Origin: Desulfoferula sp040751985
GTDB lineage: Bacteria > Desulfobacterota > Desulfarculia > Desulfarculales > Desulfarculaceae
DNA length: 64,000 nucleotides
Direction of reading: 5' to 3'
Assembly: GCA_040751985.1 (NCBI GenBank)
Contig: JBFMFU010000017.1
Span: forward strand, 3,706-67,705
Shown: piece after piece, positions 61,451 to 64,000 of the stretch
Numbering within the stretch: position 1 is the first letter of the stretch
Layout: every line of letters starts with the position of its first letter
Notes under the pieces: model-generated
What the model saw: the letters and a program-made list of their open reading frames with translations, nothing else
What the model was told of the DNA's origin: nothing
Databases searched by the model: none
Program-made: the position numbers and the translations under genes

Positions 61451-63073
61451 TTAGTTGAACAGCTTTTCGTTAGTGTGGCCGCCTAGTTGGGCCTTGGGGG
61501 CCTTCTTGAAGGTCACGTTCTCGGCGTAGCGGGGGTAGTCCAGGCCCTGGCCCTCCAGCAGCTCGGCCACGGTGCGCAGTTGCAGGCGCGGGTGCCTGGT
61601 GCCGCCAGGGGATTCGTAGAAGCCGGCGTCCGCCGCCTCCTCGCGCATCTTCCTGGTGAAGTCCTGCATGGTGATGAGCAGGCCGATGGCCGCGCCCTCC
61701 CGCTCCACCACCCCGCGCAGCTCGCGCACGTGGGCCGGGCCGGTGGTGCCGGCCTTGACCGAGATGACGATCTGCTTGAGGCCGCCCTTTTCCTGGTCCC
61801 GGAAGAACAGGCGGCCGTCCACGCCCTTGTCCGCGCCCTTTTTCTGCTCCACCGGCCGGGCGTCCACCAGGCCCAGGGCCCACCACTGGAACTGCCAGGG
61901 GTCGGCCGCGGCCAGGTCCTTGGCCCCGGCCTGGTCCACCGGCTCGCCGATCACGTCAAAGGCCACGGCGCTGCCATAGGCGCTGTGCAGGCGGTGCTTG
62001 ATGAGGGTGATGGCCAGGTGGGTGATGTCTATGCCGACCCAGCGGCGGTTCAGTTTTTGGGCCGCGTCAATGGCCGTGCCGCAGCCGCAGAAGGGGTCGA
62101 GAACAATGTCGCCTTCATTGCTGCTGGCGCCGATGATTCGCTCAAGAAGGGCAAGAGGTTTTTGGGTGGGGTAACCAAGGCGCTCCTTGCCTATTCCTCT
62201 CACCATGCTTATGTCAACCCACATGTCTTGAAGGGGGACACCCCTGCTTTCATCAAGATACCTTTTCATATATGGGCGGCCGCTGCTGGAATAAACAATC
62301 CTTCCCTCTTTTTCCAGCTTTTCCATATTTTTTTTGCTATAGGCCCAGTACCTTCCTTCAGGCGGCAGAACGCCTTTCCATCTGTACTTAGTATCTCCCC
62401 CAGGTCTCGCCGCTGTTAAATCTGCTTTGTTATAGCGCCTACCAGTTTTCTCTTCTACGTTGCGATACCATTTTTCAATCGTAGTTTCTGGCAAAGGCAG
62501 GTACTGATGGTTCCAAACAAAATCCTTTGATTTACTGTAATATAAAATTATATCATGAACCCTACCGAACTTTTTCCCGCCCTGCTTAGCATCATTATGG
62601 GCATCTGTTCTTTTCCAAACTATCTCTGCTTTAAAATTTATCGGACTAAATACAGAATCCATAAGTAACTTTAAATAGTGGCTCGCCGTAGGATCGCAGT
62701 GCAGATAAATACTTCCTGTTTCCTTCAAAACTCTTCTTAACTGCACCAATCTCGGCGCCATGTACGACAGATAAGCCAGCATGTCGCTGGCCCCCAGCAT
62801 GGTATGAAAGGCCTGCATGGTGGCCGCCACGCGGCCGTCCGAGCGCACCGCCTCCTCAAAGGCCGCCACCGCGCCCTCATCCCAGCGCCAGGTGTCCTGA
62901 AAGGCCCTTATCTGCGCGGCGGAGCGGGTGCCGTCCTGCTCGGCAAAGAGCACGTTGTAGTCCTGGTCGCTCTTGAACGGCGGGTCCAGGTAGACCAGGT
63001 CCACTGATTCGTCGGCGATGTAGCGCCGCAGGATGTCCAGGTTGTCGCCGTAGTAGAGCTTGTTCTCGGCCAT
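61451..63073 (-). CDS. DNA methyltransferase fused to an Mrr-like nuclease domain
   Basis: 540 residues. The beta-class order is seen: motif IV LDPPF at residues 29-33, motif I DPFCGCGT at 326-333. The target-recognition region between them (about 150-270) is A/T-rich and unlike the flanks, suggesting replacement by recombination. From about residue 390 a second domain follows with KGVDGRLFF and VISVKAG, the D ... xVK pattern of Mrr/PD-(D/E)XK nucleases, and an AIGLLITM stretch. A single-chain restriction-modification enzyme or a methylation-linked nuclease is likely. No separate REase or S gene adjoins it. Confidence 0.87.
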   Translation of the reverse strand: MAENKLYYGDNLDILRRYIADESVDLVYLDPPFKSDQDYNVLFAEQDGTRSAAQIRAFQDTWRWDEGAVAAFEEAVRSDGRVAATMQAFHTMLGASDMLAYLSYMAPRLVQLRRVLKETGSIYLHCDPTASHYLKLLMDSVFSPINFKAEIVWKRTDAHNDAKQGGKKFGRVHDIILYYSKSKDFVWNHQYLPLPETTIEKWYRNVEEKTGRRYNKADLTAARPGGDTKYRWKGVLPPEGRYWAYSKKNMEKLEKEGRIVYSSSGRPYMKRYLDESRGVPLQDMWVDISMVRGIGKERLGYPTQKPLALLERIIGASSNEGDIVLDPFCGCGTAIDAAQKLNRRWVGIDITHLAITLIKHRLHSAYGSAVAFDVIGEPVDQAGAKDLAAADPWQFQWWALGLVDARPVEQKKGADKGVDGRLFFRDQEKGGLKQIVISVKAGTTGPAHVRELRGVVEREGAAIGLLITMQDFTRKMREEAADAGFYESPGGTRHPRLQLRTVAELLEGQGLDYPRYAENVTFKKAPKAQLGGHTNEKLFN

Positions 63074-63156
63074 GCCCTCCCCCAGGTAGCCCAGGTTTCG
63101 CGCCCGATTGGGCTCAGGTAACCATACCTCATCTGCCGGCGAAAACGAAGCTCCAG

Positions 63157-63182
63157 GGCGGGTTGGCCCGGCGTAACCCGCC
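63157..63182. repeat. REP-like palindrome
   Basis: GGCGGGTT (63157-63164) with AACCCGCC (63175-63182). A second copy with the same arms is at 63373-63398. The 335-bp gap 63074-63408 contains these two palindromes and otherwise nothing I recognise. Confidence 0.7.
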
Positions 63183-63350
63183 TCCTGGGGTTAATTTGAC
63201 TTTCCCTGCCCTGCACCCGCATAATTTAATTACGCCAACGGCCAGGAGCCCCCCGCAGGCCGGGAAGCGTCTGCCAACCAGGGCGGGAGCTGCCCTCAAG
63301 GCAATCCCTTGCTCGGGCGGGCCGCATGGTCCGCCCGTTCTTCCCGATAA

Positions 63351-63398
63351 GCCCGTAGCCCGTAGCCCGTAGGGCGGGTTAGCGCAGCGTAACCCGCC
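63351..63398. repeat. GCCCGTA tandem repeat plus REP-like palindrome
   Basis: Three exact tandem GCCCGTA units (63351-63371) run into GGCGGGTT-N10-AACCCGCC (63373-63398). Two more GCCCGTA units are at 63766-63779 on the far side of the next gene. Confidence 0.75.
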
Positions 63399-63408
63399 TT
63401 TTGACCCC

Positions 63409-63741
63409 TCATCGGGCCGCCTCCGGGAGATGCTCTGGCGGGTAGTCGCCGTCGGCGATCCGATCCAGCCACCACCACCAATGAGACTCGGGAATCTTTT
63501 CCCGCTCCCGGAGGTAGGCAATATCATCCTCGCGCCAATACTTGGCCACTTCAGGGGCCAACTCCAGCAGGGCCCGGTCCGCCGCGATCACCGACTCCCG
63601 CTCCCCATCGTCCAGGTCGTCCCAGGCCAGGGCAATCTGCTCCCGCAGGATCGCCCGGCGAGAAATGAGCTCCTCGACCATGAGCTCGAGATCCAACACA
63701 GGAATCAGGCCGTCAGTGTATTGGCTAACCAAGTCCCTCAT
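63409..63741 (-). CDS. Hypothetical protein, 110 residues
   Basis: Starts MRDLVSQYTDGLIPVLDLELM at ATG 63741 with GAGGTTGGG upstream; helical and acidic, with ELISRRAILREQIALAWDDLDDGERES and a tryptophan cluster SHWWWWLDRIADGDYPPEH near the C-terminus. No family recognised. It is enclosed by GCCCGTA repeats. A longer upstream frame runs through a repeat and is not used. Confidence 0.6.
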   Translation of the reverse strand: MRDLVSQYTDGLIPVLDLELMVEELISRRAILREQIALAWDDLDDGERESVIAADRALLELAPEVAKYWREDDIAYLREREKIPESHWWWWLDRIADGDYPPEHLPEAAR

Positions 63742-64000
63742 GACCCAACCTCTACCCAGCTTGCCGCCCGTAGCCCGTAGAGGCCCGGCTGTCTCCGGGC
63801 CGCCCACCAGACCGCGCGCCTTGGCCCATCATCCTAATTGCCTATTAAATTGTGCTATTTTTAAATTTTAAATATAATATGAGGCCGATGCATAAATTCC
63901 GTGTTTAATTTCTCGCCTCGATTTTTCCCTTTTTGGGGCTATCAATGAAGGAGAAGACTCCGGTATAGGCCTCTTCCTTGCCCCCCGATCAGGCCGTTTC
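63742..64000. other. Right-end intergenic region
   Basis: Two GCCCGTA units (63766-63779), a small GC hairpin (about 63782-63803), then A/T-rich sequence (63835-63880). On the minus strand a short frame near 63912-63990 reads like a protein end but is closed by a TGA before the window edge. I cannot support a gene. Confidence 0.4.

Noticed and set aside
63912..63990. Protein C-terminus at the right edge (minus strand)
   Set aside because: Only about 26 codons are open before an in-frame TGA; no start, no motif. Treated as intergenic.

Overview
The window is a high-GC chromosomal segment from an anaerobic bacterium. The gene set fits a deltaproteobacterium (Desulfobacterota, possibly Desulfarculales-like): an iron-sulfur 4-hydroxybutyryl-CoA dehydratase-type enzyme, CoA-transferases, Liv and TRAP uptake systems, a Rex redox repressor at the end of an F0 ATP synthase operon, a c subunit with a sodium-type ligand set, and many dispersed palindromic repeats. 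The taxonomic placement is inference from gene content. I saw no rRNA, tRNA or CRISPR array.

Layout. 1-2 kb: an edge-truncated family III CoA-transferase/racemase and a multi-cluster ferredoxin on the minus strand. 2.2-13.4 kb: a complete Liv-type ABC transporter (SBP, two permeases, two ATPases), an SDR, an acyl-CoA ligase, an MBL hydrolase, a small CGGC protein, the dehydratase, and a convergent XRE-cupin regulator with a divergent alpha/beta hydrolase. A 14-bp palindrome at the regulator promoter has a near-copy in the intergenic region before the transporter, so the block looks like one regulon for uptake and CoA-dependent breakdown of a small organic acid. 13.6-16.8 kb: a TRAP transporter. 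16.9-22.4 kb: a zinc-type binding protein, GDP-fucose synthesis genes, a nucleotide-sugar dehydrogenase and a TPR membrane protein.

22.5-24.5 kb is an A/T-rich island with a HEPN gene coupled to a Cas2-like gene, followed by a nest of palindromic repeats. 24.5-39.3 kb is mostly housekeeping: purine nucleoside phosphorylase, lytic transglycosylase, HolC, a DnaJ-type chaperone, a LemA/TPM pair, MgtC, a PP-loop enzyme, a histidine phosphatase, Rpe, and the overlapping def-fmt-rsmB operon. 39.5-47.2 kb mixes A/T-rich orphan membrane genes with a histidine kinase and two acetyl-CoA hydrolase/CoA-transferase genes. 47.2-51.6 kb holds a 17-G homopolymer and a six-gene phage-tail-like operon. 51.8-56.9 kb has a glutaredoxin, pdxA, a GIY-YIG gene between two copies of a MITE-like repeat, and uvrA. 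56.9-58.7 kb is a second foreign-looking island: a MntA nucleotidyltransferase with a broken hepT, then a Panacea/SocA-like protein coupled to a proteasome-beta-like Ntn hydrolase. 58.7-61.4 kb is atpZ-atpI-atpB-atpE-rex. 61.4-63.1 kb is a single-chain DNA methyltransferase/Mrr-type nuclease, followed by REP-like repeats and a small hypothetical gene.

The strongest candidates for an undescribed system are the Panacea-like/proteasome-like pair (57478-58693) and the HEPN/Cas2-like pair (22803-23809). Both are short, translationally coupled, compositionally different from their neighbours and placed between housekeeping genes.
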